Positions 8,508 to 18,600 of a DNA stretch of 52,400 nt are shown piece after piece. Below the pieces are notes generated by a model. That model had not been told where the DNA came from. It searched no databases and saw nothing but the letters and a program-made list of their open reading frames with translations. How positions within the stretch are numbered: the stretch's first letter is position 1; each line of letters begins with the position of its first letter. A program made the translations under genes and the position numbers. Origin of the DNA: an uncultured Verrucomicrobia subdivision 3 bacterium (GTDB lineage Bacteria; Verrucomicrobiota; Verrucomicrobiia; Limisphaerales; UBA11358); contig CAIQWB010000146.1 of assembly GCA_903875465.1 (NCBI GenBank), positions 1-52,400 of the forward strand. Direction: 5' to 3'.

Positions 8508-9941
8508 TTAATCAGTGGCCGGAGCGACAGGGGACGGGCTGACCGCAGGAACAGGCACACTGATGGCGGGGAACTTCATCACGTCACGGTCAAATTTAAG
8601 GGCCACGACCGTGTCCACGGCCGGCCGGTCGGCAAGCGGCACGGAGATATCGAGACCGGCGGCAGACTGCCGGGCAGCCACTTGTCCGCCATTTAACAAA
8701 CGCGCCTGGACCAGCCGGGCGTCGATGGGTGGCAGATGCAACGCTTGCGCCGGCCATTGCAACACGTGCACATAAACGGTGCTGGCCCGACGGGTGGTGC
8801 CGCCATACCTGCCCGGTTTGAAGGGACCGCCGCGGGTGGCATAAATGCTCTCGCCATTGATTTGCAGCCATTGCCCGATCTCCCGCAAACGGGCGGACTG
8901 GTCGGCGGGAATCTCGCCGGTGGCATCCGGCCCCACATCGAGCAACAAATTGCCGTCGCCAGTCGCACAACTAACCAGCATGTGCAGGCACGCGGCCAGG
9001 GACTGCAAGGTGCCATCCTTGCGATAGGACCAGCCGCCATGGGGGGCCTCCACAACGGTCATGCAGGATTCCCAGAGGCGGGTGTCCTGATAGGTGCCAA
9101 GGCGTTGTTCGGGGGTGTCAAAGTCTCCCCGGGAGCACGGTGGATTATTATTGGCGTGCAAGGCGGCCAGGCGGTTGTTGATCAGGACCTGGGGTTGCAA
9201 GCTTTTGATCAGCGCCCAAGTTTCGGGAATATGCCAAAAGTTCAGCGGATCGCCGTGCCCATAACTGTCGAACCACAACACGTCGACCGACCCATAATTC
9301 GAGAGTAATTCCCGCAACTGGCCGTCCAGATAGGCGACATATTTCTGGTTATCCCCGCGGCCATAGTCCGGCTGGTGCCAGTCGCGCGGGGAATAATAGA
9401 TGCCAAATCTCAGGCCCGCCTGATGACAGGCCGCAGCCAGTTCTTGGAGCACATCCCGCTGGAAGGGCGTGTGCCGGATGGAGTAATCCGTGAAACGCGT
9501 ATCCCACATGCAAAATCCGCCATGATGTTTCGCGGTGAAAACGAGGTATTTCATGCCGGTGGCCTGGGCCAGTCGCACCCAGGCGGCGGCGTCAAACCGC
9601 GTGGGATTGAACTGCCGGTAAAGCTGGTCGTAAACCGGATCGGCCACGTAACCCGCCGGGTCGCCGGTAATGTCCAGCGGTTTGGAACCCTGGCGCGACC
9701 AGCTAATTTCCGTGCCCGCCAGACTGGACATGTCCCAGTGGATGAACATGCCGAACCGGGACTCCCGCCACCACTCGGTGCGGGACTCCCGCTGGGCGGG
9801 CGTCTCCCGGGCCACGACCGGTGCGCCATTGCCGGACGATTCGGCCCGGCAAGGCAGGCCAAATAAAACCAAGCCGAGCAGGAGCCAATAAGTTTTCGGC
9901 AATTTAACCCGAACTCCGAAATTAAAACGGCCGGTCTGCAT
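8508..9941 (-). CDS. GH29 alpha-L-fucosidase 2
   Basis: A 477-residue secreted GH29 enzyme. The signal peptide is LPKTYWLLLGLVLFGLPCRA, followed by WWRESRFGMFIHWDMSSLAG, FTAKHHGGFCMW, the likely nucleophile D225 (VLWFDSYGHGD), WESCMTV and GDGNLLLDVGPDATGEI. The reading frame stays open upstream to 10196. I choose the ATG at 9941 because it is the only one that places a signal peptide at the N-terminus. The first dozen codons fall inside the left arm of a large foldback repeat (9903-10138), so the mRNA leader should form a strong stem over the start codon. It sits between the heparinase-like lyase gene and the first GH29 gene. Confidence 0.9.
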   Translation of the reverse strand: MQTGRFNFGVRVKLPKTYWLLLGLVLFGLPCRAESSGNGAPVVARETPAQRESRTEWWRESRFGMFIHWDMSSLAGTEISWSRQGSKPLDITGDPAGYVADPVYDQLYRQFNPTRFDAAAWVRLAQATGMKYLVFTAKHHGGFCMWDTRFTDYSIRHTPFQRDVLQELAAACHQAGLRFGIYYSPRDWHQPDYGRGDNQKYVAYLDGQLRELLSNYGSVDVLWFDSYGHGDPLNFWHIPETWALIKSLQPQVLINNRLAALHANNNPPCSRGDFDTPEQRLGTYQDTRLWESCMTVVEAPHGGWSYRKDGTLQSLAACLHMLVSCATGDGNLLLDVGPDATGEIPADQSARLREIGQWLQINGESIYATRGGPFKPGRYGGTTRRASTVYVHVLQWPAQALHLPPIDARLVQARLLNGGQVAARQSAAGLDISVPLADRPAVDTVVALKFDRDVMKFPAISVPVPAVSPSPVAPATD

Positions 9942-10138
9942 CAATATCTTGGAGCATAAACGCTTTGGAAAATTGGCTTCCCAAGCCGCTGCCAAGCAGT
10001 TGCCCATTAAAGGATGCGCGCTGCGCGCAGAGGCAGTCTCACCAGACCACTGCGGGTATGCCGGCGATTTTTCCAAAGTGTTTCTGCTCCAACAGCTTGA
10101 CGCATCCCAGCCATTTTCCTTTCGGAGTTCGGGTTTAA
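9903..10138. repeat. Foldback element: 70-bp inverted arms spanning the start of a GH29 gene
   Basis: The left arm (9903-9972) pairs with the right arm (10069-10138) in ungapped register at 57 of 70 positions. The best runs are CCCGAACTCCGAAA at the outer end and GGAGCA.AAAC.CTTTGGAAAA at the inner end. The 96-bp centre holds smaller dyads, including a GCGCGCTGCGCGC palindrome near 10016-10028. The left arm contains the probable ATG at 9941 and codons 2-13 of the GH29 gene. I see no clear target duplication. It could be a MITE-like insertion or a structured leader RNA. Confidence 0.75.
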
Positions 10139-10196
10139 AGGCGGGGTAACGGGTGGCTTTCATGTTAAACACTTTGGGATGGCACAGCCATGGCAT

Positions 10197-12098
10197 TCAT
10201 TTTACCGGCGGGTGAAAGGTGATTTTAATGGTGGCCTGGCGAACCGGCTTGAGCAATTGGAATCCCAGCCGGGTAAACGCCGGGGCGCCCAGTTCCTCGA
10301 CTCGTTCACTGGTTAGTTCAAAGCCATCCGGAGTCTCGACCGTCACATCCATCGCCTGCCCGCCCAGACTCAGCTCCAGGGTGCTGGCGTCGAGCCGTTT
10401 TACACTGCCGAGCGTGGGCAACCCCTCGGCAAACGTCATCGGCCGGCTAAACGCAACCTGATCTTCGATCACCACCGCGCCCGGGCCGGTGCGGGAATAG
10501 TGCATCGTTCGCACCAGACTCCGTAATTCCGGCACGGGATAAGCGGACTGGAGATCAATGCTGATGTCCTCGCCCCCGGCGCCGAAGTGGGTGCTGGTCA
10601 CCCGGGGGTGCAGGCGGGTGGCGTCGCTCTGCAACTGGCCGGCCACCACGGGCACGGGATGCCCAAAGGAGTTGAGGATTTTGTAGGTGAACCGCCCGGG
10701 TCCGAAGACTTTGTTATTGTAGGCGAAAGGGCCGCCCGGATCGCCCGCCAGAATTTGGTCGGCCACGCTGATCACAAACGAACCGATGTCGTTATGGCTG
10801 TGGCTGCCATTGCCGCCCGCCTTGATGGCGGCGCTGAACCGTTGGTTCGTGCCGGGGGAAGGACGGCAAACCAGCACGCCAGGGTGTTTGAAGTAAGAGT
10901 GATCGCCCGGGAAATCGCCGGCGGCAGCCGAGGGCGAGCGCAGGGGGGCAATGGGGAGCACGGGCATCAGTAATGAATCCAGGCGATCGTGCTCCACGCC
11001 CGAGTTGGTGGCGCAGCCGGGGATGCCGAATTGAAACACCTGGTTGCAGTAAGCGGTCACATACGGGTCGGCCGGCAAACCATAACGGCAGTCTTCAAAG
11101 GGGGGGACCAAACGATTTGCCAGTTGGATGCGGAAGCCGTAGGCGGCGATGAGCTTGATTTTGGGATGGGCAAACAGTTCCAAGCGACCGTCGGTCGCCA
11201 CCAGCATGGCCGTGCGGAGAATGGCATAATGACCAAAGCCAAAAGCCCAATAGCCCGGGCCTTCGAGACAGTAACCATCCGGGTCAAAGCTGTTGATAAA
11301 ATAGCGTGAGTAGTGCTCCCCGGCGGCGATGAACAAGGCCCGGTCGGCCCGGTCTGGCAACACCGCGCAAGCCGCGCTCACCACCCCGGCGAGGCAGACG
11401 GCATTCCAGTTATTCTGCACCGGCGCGGTCCGACTGCCGAGCCAATAGGTGCCCTTGCCGGTGGCCAGACTGTGGCGAATGGGGGCAAAAATCCGGGTTT
11501 CCAAAGCCGCCCGGACTTCCTGCTGCACGACGGGATCCAGCCGGTCATCCAGCAGATAGAGGGCCTCGGCAAGATCCGCCCCAAACGCCGCGGCCCCCAA
11601 ATCCACAAAATAATTTTCACGGTGGAAACTGCCCAACCCCCCATCGTGGGCCGGGAGCGTCCAGGTGGGTTCGCTGGCAAAGGCATGCAGCACTTGATTG
11701 AGCAACGGCAGGAAACGGCCCCGATTTTCGAGGCATTCCGCCACGACCAGGGGTTGGAGCCACGCCTTGCGGGCGGCGAGCATTTTTTCCCCGGGCGGCC
11801 GCTGGCCGGTGCGGGAAAAATCCAGGTACAGGTCATCACTCCAGGGGGGAAAGGTTTCCCCCAACAATTTATTGGCGGCGGTCAGGGCGGTGCCGCAGCG
11901 GTCCAGGGTGGCAGGGGATTGCCAGAAGGCGCGGTCGGAGCACGGCCGGCCAAAACCCGCCGGTTGCGGTGAGAGCATCGCGGCGATCGCCTTGATGCGG
12001 GCCGGCGGCAACTCGACCCAGGCAGAGGCGGCGGTGGCCTGCAGGGTCAAATCCAACAACAGTATCCAGGCGGCAAGAAAAACAAACAGGGTTCTCAT
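10197..12098 (-). CDS. Secreted heparinase II/III-family polysaccharide lyase
   Basis: A 633-residue protein. Signal peptide MRTLFVFLAAWILLLDLTLQ...; N-terminal alpha/alpha-toroid region with W/Y-rich motifs (EGPGYWAFGFGHYAI); then the Hepar_II_III beta-sandwich signature GSHSHNDIGSF. This family cleaves uronic-acid-containing polysaccharides by beta-elimination. The actual substrate (glycosaminoglycan, alginate, ulvan, rhamnogalacturonan or other) cannot be read from the sequence. The start is the ATG at 12098, before the signal peptide; the frame is open further upstream but runs into the neighbouring gene. It lies 41 bp after the GH30/PATR gene and 255 bp before GH29 gene 2, all on one strand. 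Confidence 0.85.
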   Translation of the reverse strand: MRTLFVFLAAWILLLDLTLQATAASAWVELPPARIKAIAAMLSPQPAGFGRPCSDRAFWQSPATLDRCGTALTAANKLLGETFPPWSDDLYLDFSRTGQRPPGEKMLAARKAWLQPLVVAECLENRGRFLPLLNQVLHAFASEPTWTLPAHDGGLGSFHRENYFVDLGAAAFGADLAEALYLLDDRLDPVVQQEVRAALETRIFAPIRHSLATGKGTYWLGSRTAPVQNNWNAVCLAGVVSAACAVLPDRADRALFIAAGEHYSRYFINSFDPDGYCLEGPGYWAFGFGHYAILRTAMLVATDGRLELFAHPKIKLIAAYGFRIQLANRLVPPFEDCRYGLPADPYVTAYCNQVFQFGIPGCATNSGVEHDRLDSLLMPVLPIAPLRSPSAAAGDFPGDHSYFKHPGVLVCRPSPGTNQRFSAAIKAGGNGSHSHNDIGSFVISVADQILAGDPGGPFAYNNKVFGPGRFTYKILNSFGHPVPVVAGQLQSDATRLHPRVTSTHFGAGGEDISIDLQSAYPVPELRSLVRTMHYSRTGPGAVVIEDQVAFSRPMTFAEGLPTLGSVKRLDASTLELSLGGQAMDVTVETPDGFELTSERVEELGAPAFTRLGFQLLKPVRQATIKITFHPPVK

Positions 12099-12139
12099 AA
12101 AATTTGATGGGCACGACACATTTTCATTTTCAAGCCATT

Positions 12140-15100
12140 TCACGGATGGCGCAGGCGAAAATAAACCGCCGGATTTTTTGGATTTAGGGGGATGACAGCT
12201 TGAATGCCGAACTGGCTGTTGGTGACATCCCCCCATTTTGAACCCAAGCCCGCCGCCAGGGCATTGGTTTGGGACTGCAAGATCCAACCCAGGTGATCCT
12301 CCGGCCAGGCCAGGTTCAAGCGGTTGGAGCTTACCGACCAGGCCAGGTTGGTGGGGTTGGAGGCAATGCCGGAATTGATCACGGCCGTGGTGAGGGAATA
12401 CGGTGGCAGGGTGAGGCTCATATTGGTGGTCAGGCCGGCGCCATTGGTATTTACCAGGAGCTGCAGGCGATATTGCTGGGTGCCCACATTGGCGGTTTGC
12501 CAGACTTTCCAGGAACGTTGGGCGGGGTCGCTGGACCAATTGGTAGCGGTATTAATAAAGGGGTAACTGTAATAGGGCCCGGTATTGATTAAAATGAGCG
12601 TGAGCCGGTCGGTGACACCCGGGCCGACATGATGGCGGTACAACTCGACGAGGACATTGGTATCCGTATCACTGACCCCGACCTGCCAGTCGCCGGGATT
12701 AATAAATTTACTGTAATGGCCAACGGCATAATAATTATCCGAGGCGGGCTGGCCATTGGCATTATACACCAAGCCATAGAAAATGCTCCAGACCAGATAC
12801 GCGTTGGCGTGCTCCAGGGCAAAAACATTGTGGATGGTGACGGCCAGGCCCATCCAGGCAGGATAATTAGTGGGCCACTTGTCGCCATCAAATTCGTCCA
12901 GGAATTTGAGATGAGAGGCCCAGGGATACTGGGCATTGAGGGTGGTCAAAAGTCCGGCGCCGGTGGTGGAGATATTATTGCCATACGGATGATGGGCAAC
13001 CGAGATCGCGCCGGCGGGCAATTGGTTCAGGTAGGCGGGGATGATATTGCCGCTCGTGCCCGAAGTGTCCGGCCCGATCAGCCGCACGCTGCTCAAGCCA
13101 CCGGCCAGAAACGCATTGGTGACGGCGGCGAAGGCCTGGGGATAGCCCGCGTAAGTCCCCTCGGTGGCCGTCAACTCGCAGCCGGCCTGCCAGGCATTGT
13201 TGGTGCCACTGGTGGGAAACCAGTCGGGCTCATTTTGGATGGACACATAATCCGGCAGGGAGGAGTTGCTTTGCCAATATTTCAAGGAAGCCACCCACCA
13301 GCTGGCAAAATTAGCGTAGCCAAATTTACCCTGGGCATCCACGGCCAGGGTGCCCTTGAAGGCGCTGCCTGTATTTTTCAACGCCCCGGGCGGGGACCAC
13401 GACGTCATCATGATTTTACCATGAGGCTGGAGCGCCCGGAAGGCCGAGATGACCGTATTATTGGCGTTCACCAAGCCGTCGAAAGCGGGCTCGGTCTGGC
13501 CGTAGGGATTGTCAATCCGCAGAAAACTGAGGTTCAAACCGCCCGGCGAAAACGCGTTGTTCAGCAAATTTGTACTAGTATTATACAACGCTAACTGCTC
13601 GCCGCCCGCCAGGTTGCCCCCAATGCCGGTAATCGTCTGGTAGCTCGTGGACGGATTCAGGTGCAGGGCGCTGTAGTTGGTGCCGCTTTGCACGGCCAGC
13701 CACCCGTGCGGGTAGAGATTATTGGTGTTCCACACCTGGTTGGGGTTCAAGGGGGGCAGAATCAAGCTGGCGAAGGAGCCGCTGCAACTGCCGGCATTGA
13801 AGAGGACGAACAAATCGCCGGCTTGCAGGGCGGAGCCGGTGTTGGTCACAACCAGGGTGCCGCCCGCGCTCAACGCCGTGATCCCGGTGAGCTTGGCGGC
13901 GTTGGGGGAGTTGGTGCGGTTGACCGCGATCCAGGTGGTGCCGCCGAGGGTCAGCGTATTATTCAGTTGCAAGCTGCCCGTGTCGCTGCCGCCCAGACCG
14001 GGTTGGAGCGTGGCCCCGGCGGCGATGGTCACCGGTCCGCTGACGGCGCCGTTGCCGCTCAAGGTCTGGCCGGGCGCCAGGTGCCAGCCGCCGGTGACAC
14101 CGGCAACATCCAGCAGCGAACCGGCGAGCACGGTAAGGGCGGAACTGGCGGCCAGGGACCCGCCACCGGTGAGCGCCAGGGTGCCGCCGGCCAGAGTGGT
14201 GGGGCCGCTGAACGTGTTGGTGCCGGCCAAGGTGAGCGTGCCGCCACCGGTGAGGAGCAGCGACCCGGTCTGGCCGGAGGCATTGGCGAGGGGAAATCCC
14301 AGGGAAGTGCTAAAACCGGCCGGGTTGATCACGGCATTGGTCCCCAACCAAAAATGCCCGGAGGCCGCACCGGAGGCCAAGGCCGGGAGGCTGGCCCCCA
14401 GCACCAGCGAACCGCCGTTTTCCAAAATTACCTGGCCGCTGGCACCGGCACCGGTCTGGTAGTTGAGACCGGCCAGGGTGACGACCGAGCCGCCATTTAC
14501 CAGCAAGGTGGCAGCGCCATTGGCATTGTTCCCGGGAATGAGCTGGAGGGGAGTGGTATTATTATAGAGCAACGTCCCGCCGGCGGCCACAGTGAGCCCG
14601 GCACCGTAGCCGCCCACACCGGCGATGGTCAGCGGTCCGTTTTGGATCCAACTGGCATGGGCCCCCATGGTGGTGCCGGAATTGCGTCCGCACCACAGAC
14701 TGCCATTATTGGTCACCAGGGTGGGTTGGCCGGGTGCACCGGCCACCGTGAGGGTTTCATATCCCAAATTGCCGGCGATGCCGCCCACTTGCACCAGTTG
14801 ACTGCCGGCCACGCCGGCCAGCGTGGGGGCTAGTTGGCTGGCATTACCCACATTCAAGCTGGCACTGGCACCATTATTGGTGGCCACGAGCCAGCCACCG
14901 AGCGCCCCGCTTTGGTTGCCCAACAGGGTGAGACTGCCGCTATTAACGGTGAGGCCGCCACTAAACGTGTTGGGGCCGGTGAGTTGCACGTTGCCGGTGC
15001 TGGACTGGATAACGCCGCCCGGACCCGCCACGGCATTATTAATGGCCAGGCTGGCGGCGCTGTTGTTGGTCAGACCGCCGTTTAGGATAAAACCATTGCC

Positions 15101-15427
15101 GGTCAGGGTAAAAGCACTGGCCCCACTGATGAAGGTGACACCACCAAAACCAAATCCCTGGTCATCATTGGTGAGATTTACCTGACTCGAACTGCCGAAA
15201 TAAAGCTGGTCGCCCGGGGCGGGCGTGCCGGTGGCGCTGCCCGGAACGGCACCACTGGTCCAGTTAGTCCCGGCCCAATTGGCGGAAGCGGGGGTGCTCG
15301 CCCAGGCCCAATTGGCCGCTTGGGCAGGCTCGATGTGGCGGGCGGCCAGGCAGGTCAGAGCGAGCCAGAGGCCCGCAACTGGGGGACGGTGGCGGCAGAC
15401 GATAGACTGGCTGCGATCGCGATTCAT
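12140..15427 (-). CDS. GH30 glycoside hydrolase fused to autotransporter-type beta-strand repeats
   Basis: A 1095-residue secreted protein with a signal peptide of about 38 residues (ending EPAQA). Residues about 40-585 are a PATR-rich beta-helix region (TFSGGLTVNSGSLTLLGNQ, TLTLAGTNTFSGPTTLAGGTL). From about 589 there is a GH30 (beta/alpha)8 domain with probable acid/base E733 (VSIQNEPDW) and nucleophile E845 (KFLDEFDGD), then a beta-sandwich (LTLPPYSLTTAVIN). The final 60 residues (LAWPEDHLGWILQSQTN...YFRLRHP) are the C-terminal module shared by other secreted proteins here. GH30 includes xylanases, glucuronidases, glucosidases and fucosidases; the specificity is not resolved. The N-terminal region is clearly paralogous to the giant PATR protein upstream. 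It is probably the first gene of block A, because a terminator at 15548-15587 precedes it. Confidence 0.88.
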   Translation of the reverse strand: MNRDRSQSIVCRHRPPVAGLWLALTCLAARHIEPAQAANWAWASTPASANWAGTNWTSGAVPGSATGTPAPGDQLYFGSSSQVNLTNDDQGFGFGGVTFISGASAFTLTGNGFILNGGLTNNSAASLAINNAVAGPGGVIQSSTGNVQLTGPNTFSGGLTVNSGSLTLLGNQSGALGGWLVATNNGASASLNVGNASQLAPTLAGVAGSQLVQVGGIAGNLGYETLTVAGAPGQPTLVTNNGSLWCGRNSGTTMGAHASWIQNGPLTIAGVGGYGAGLTVAAGGTLLYNNTTPLQLIPGNNANGAATLLVNGGSVVTLAGLNYQTGAGASGQVILENGGSLVLGASLPALASGAASGHFWLGTNAVINPAGFSTSLGFPLANASGQTGSLLLTGGGTLTLAGTNTFSGPTTLAGGTLALTGGGSLAASSALTVLAGSLLDVAGVTGGWHLAPGQTLSGNGAVSGPVTIAAGATLQPGLGGSDTGSLQLNNTLTLGGTTWIAVNRTNSPNAAKLTGITALSAGGTLVVTNTGSALQAGDLFVLFNAGSCSGSFASLILPPLNPNQVWNTNNLYPHGWLAVQSGTNYSALHLNPSTSYQTITGIGGNLAGGEQLALYNTSTNLLNNAFSPGGLNLSFLRIDNPYGQTEPAFDGLVNANNTVISAFRALQPHGKIMMTSWSPPGALKNTGSAFKGTLAVDAQGKFGYANFASWWVASLKYWQSNSSLPDYVSIQNEPDWFPTSGTNNAWQAGCELTATEGTYAGYPQAFAAVTNAFLAGGLSSVRLIGPDTSGTSGNIIPAYLNQLPAGAISVAHHPYGNNISTTGAGLLTTLNAQYPWASHLKFLDEFDGDKWPTNYPAWMGLAVTIHNVFALEHANAYLVWSIFYGLVYNANGQPASDNYYAVGHYSKFINPGDWQVGVSDTDTNVLVELYRHHVGPGVTDRLTLILINTGPYYSYPFINTATNWSSDPAQRSWKVWQTANVGTQQYRLQLLVNTNGAGLTTNMSLTLPPYSLTTAVINSGIASNPTNLAWSVSSNRLNLAWPEDHLGWILQSQTNALAAGLGSKWGDVTNSQFGIQAVIPLNPKNPAVYFRLRHP

Positions 15428-15547
15428 GCTGCCCCACCCAGTGGAGTGACCGGGAAGTGAAAGACCAAAAGCCACGCCATTCGCCGCCGACCCGGACCGC
15501 TGGGGTGGTGAAGCAGGGAGGGCGTGTTCATCATGGTTTTAAGACTC

Positions 15548-15587
15548 AAAAAAGGCTGGCCCGCGGCAAAACTAGCTGCCACGGGCC
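15548..15587 (-). terminator. Intrinsic terminator after the giant PATR gene
   Basis: An 11-bp stem (15558-15568 with 15577-15587, one mismatch that can wobble pair) with an 8-nt loop. Read on the minus strand it is followed closely by six T residues (15548-15553). It lies 68 bp beyond the stop at 15655 and upstream of the GH30 gene, so it should separate the two transcription units. Confidence 0.8.
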
Positions 15588-15654
15588 ACCTTGGTTGGAC
15601 AGCATTTACGGCCTCCCGCCGAGCGGGAAACAAACGCCGATGCTGCGCCGACGG

Positions 15655-18600
15655 TTAGTGATTATAGTTGGTGCTGCTCAGCATAAAATACTGCTGCGCG
15701 GCCGCCGGAATGAACACATTGGTGCCCACAAATGTGTAAGCCCCGGCCGCCTTCAAGACATTGGTCGCCACGACCGTCCACTGGTTCACAGGGGCAGCCA
15801 CATTGGTGGTGGTAAGGAGATAGTAAGCACAGCCGGCCTGGCCGTTGGTGGCCGTGAGCGCCAGGATGCCACCGTTCAGGTTAATACCGGTGATGCCGGT
15901 GGGGTTCGTGAAGGTGCCGGGCCCGGAGGCGGCCACGACCAGACTGCCCGCACCAGTAATGGCCGGCGTGTTGGCGCTGTTATAAACTCCGGCAGGCTGG
16001 CTGACGCCGGCAAGGACGAGGCTGCCCACCAGATTGGTGGTGGCATCATCCAATTGCAGGGTGGCGCCGCTGGCGATGGTGACGGTGGCATTGGTGGCCA
16101 ATTGCAGGTAGGCCAGTTCGAGGGTGCCGCCATTGATGGTGGTATTGCCAGTGTAATGGTTGGTGGCTGTCAGGCTGAGAATGCCACTGCCATTGACCAC
16201 CAGATTAATGTTTCCGCCAATGGAGCCACCATAGGTGGAACTGGTGGGAGTGAAGGCCAGGGTGGCAGGGAGGGAGGAACTGTTGGTAATGATTGCCGTA
16301 TAGGTGGCGCTGCTGCTCAGCTCCGTAAAGGCCTGGTTAAAGCCGCGCAAATCAAAGGTGGCATTGCCGGAGGCCGCGATCCCGAGGGCGGCATTGGTGC
16401 ATACCCCGTTATTGGCACCCAGGGAGGTGAGGCCCGCGGCCACCGTCAGCCCGGCATAGTCGCCCGCACCACTCAACTGGACCCGGCCATTACGGACGAC
16501 CACGGATCCGCCCGTATTGGTCACGGGGCCGGTAATGAAGAGCCAGCTATTGCCGCTGTTGGGGCCACAGAACTGGCCCCCATGGCCAACCGTGCCCGGA
16601 GCATAGGTGATGGGGCCGGCGAAGGTGGCGCCATTGGTGTCGCTGCCGGTCCCACTCCCATTGGCCCCGCCAAAGGCATAGCCGCCGGCATCCACCATCA
16701 AGAGACCTTGAAAATAGGAGGAAGCGGTGCCGAGGGTGATGGCATTGGTGAGGGTCACACCGTTTTTCAGGAACAATTGGGCATACGCGCCCGCGCCGGC
16801 CCCCTGGTTATCAATGAGAATGGGACCGGTGCCCAAGGCATTGCTGTTCCCCACAATCACCGCCCCGAGTTCAATGGTGACGCCGCCCGAGAACCCGTTG
16901 GAATTCAGGAGGGTGGTCCCATTCGCCCCGTGCTGAACCAGCGCCCCGCTGCCGGTGATCCAATTGGTGAGGGTGAAATTACCCGCCGCATGCAGGCTCA
17001 AGACGCCATTGGCACCCACCGAAATCACATTGTTAGTGACCGGCAAACCGAGCGCGCCCGGGGCCGTGGCCACGAGGGTGGTGTTGCTATTGATGAGGGT
17101 CCCGCCGTTGTAACTGTTGTTGCCCGTCAGGGTGAGGACACCCGGACCGGCGGCGAAAACCGAGCCGGAACCACTGATGTTGTTCGCGAGCGTGGCGTCG
17201 TTGGGATTGGCCACGGCCAGAGTCCCATTATCGGTAATGTTACCCAGAATCGAACCATTGTTGGCGGTGCCATCCCCCAAAATCAGGGACCCGCCGTTAA
17301 TCACGGTGCCACCGGAATAATCATTGGCGGTGGCGAGGGTGACGGAGCCGGGGCCATTTTGAGTGAGACTGGCGATGCCTGTAATATAGCCGCCGCTGCT
17401 TGCCAGCAGATAGTTATTGGTGCCGGTGAAAACGATCGGACCGGGGGCCACCGCCGGTGCCGCGATATTCACCTGCGCATTGGCAGCGGGGACATTGCCG
17501 AAGGTAACGGAGTCACCCGAGAAGAAATAGTCCGGACTGGCGGAGTTGAGCCAGTTGGCGGTGGTCTGGGTGTCCCACGCGTTATTATTCTGCCCGCCCG
17601 CCCAGGCCAGGCTGGCCGGTGCGCCGGAGTTCCCCACGGTAAGGACCACTTGTTGCACGGCACCAACGGTGTTGATAACCAGGTTGCAATTCTGCCGGCC
17701 CGGGGCGTTGAACAGCACAAAACTGCCGCTGCCGCCGATCCCGTTGGTGACCTGGAGCAACACATAGCTGCCCACTTTGAACCCGCTGGTTAGCGGCCAC
17801 TTGGCGAGGTTCAGGGTTGTGGTGCCATTCAACAGCAGCGCGCCACCGACGATTACCACATCATTGCTGCCGCCATTGCTGAAGTCAAAATTCAGGGTGT
17901 CGCCACCGGCGAGGGTCAGGTTGGCATTGAAGTTCAAGGTGCCAATCGGGCCGCTGCCACCGGGATAGAACTGGGTGCCGGCGCTGTCGGCCACGCTCCC
18001 AATAATGGTGCCGTTGCCGGAAAGGATATTGGTGGGTGCCAGCGAGTAAGTCCCCTGGGCGGAAACATCCAGCGTGCCGTTGTTGGTCAAAACAATCGTG
18101 CCGGAATTCAAGACGGCCGAAGCCCCCAACAGCAGGGTGCCGCCGCTGACGGTGGTGGGGCCGGTGTAAGTATTGACCGCATCTAATTCAAGCGTGCCCG
18201 CGCCGGATTTGACCAGGGAGCCGGTCTGGCTGGCGACATTGCCCAACGGCAGTCCGATGGCGGTGCTGTAACCGGCGGTATTGATGACCGCATTGGTACC
18301 GACCAAAAACCGCCCCAAAGTACCGCTGCCAGCGGTGGTGATAAATTGCGGGATATTGGCTGACAGGGCGATCACCCCGCCCGAGCTCAGCGTCAAGAGC
18401 GGATAAGACGTGCCCAAGTCATTAAAAGTGAAGCCCTGGGCCGTGAGGAGGGTGCCGGAGATGATCATGTTATCCAGCGCTGATCCGCCAACAGTGGCAT
18501 TGATCGGATCCGGTCCGGCATAAATAAACGTGCCACCGGCCGAGATGGTGTAGTTGGCCACATAACCACCTTGTTCCTCAATGGTCAGGTCCCCATTTTG

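Noticed and set aside
9942-10196. N-terminal extension of GH29 gene 2 (85 extra codons)
   Set aside because: The extension would put the signal peptide inside the protein, and it consists mostly of the foldback repeat. The ATG at 9941 fits secretion.
12099-12539. Upstream extension of the heparinase-like gene
   Set aside because: It would overlap the end of the GH30/PATR gene by about 400 bp and bury the signal peptide. The ATG at 12098 is better.
15457-17793. Long plus-strand open frame opposite the giant PATR gene
   Set aside because: Same reason: the antisense of a Gly/Asn/Thr-rich repeat gene stays open by composition, and the product resembles no family.
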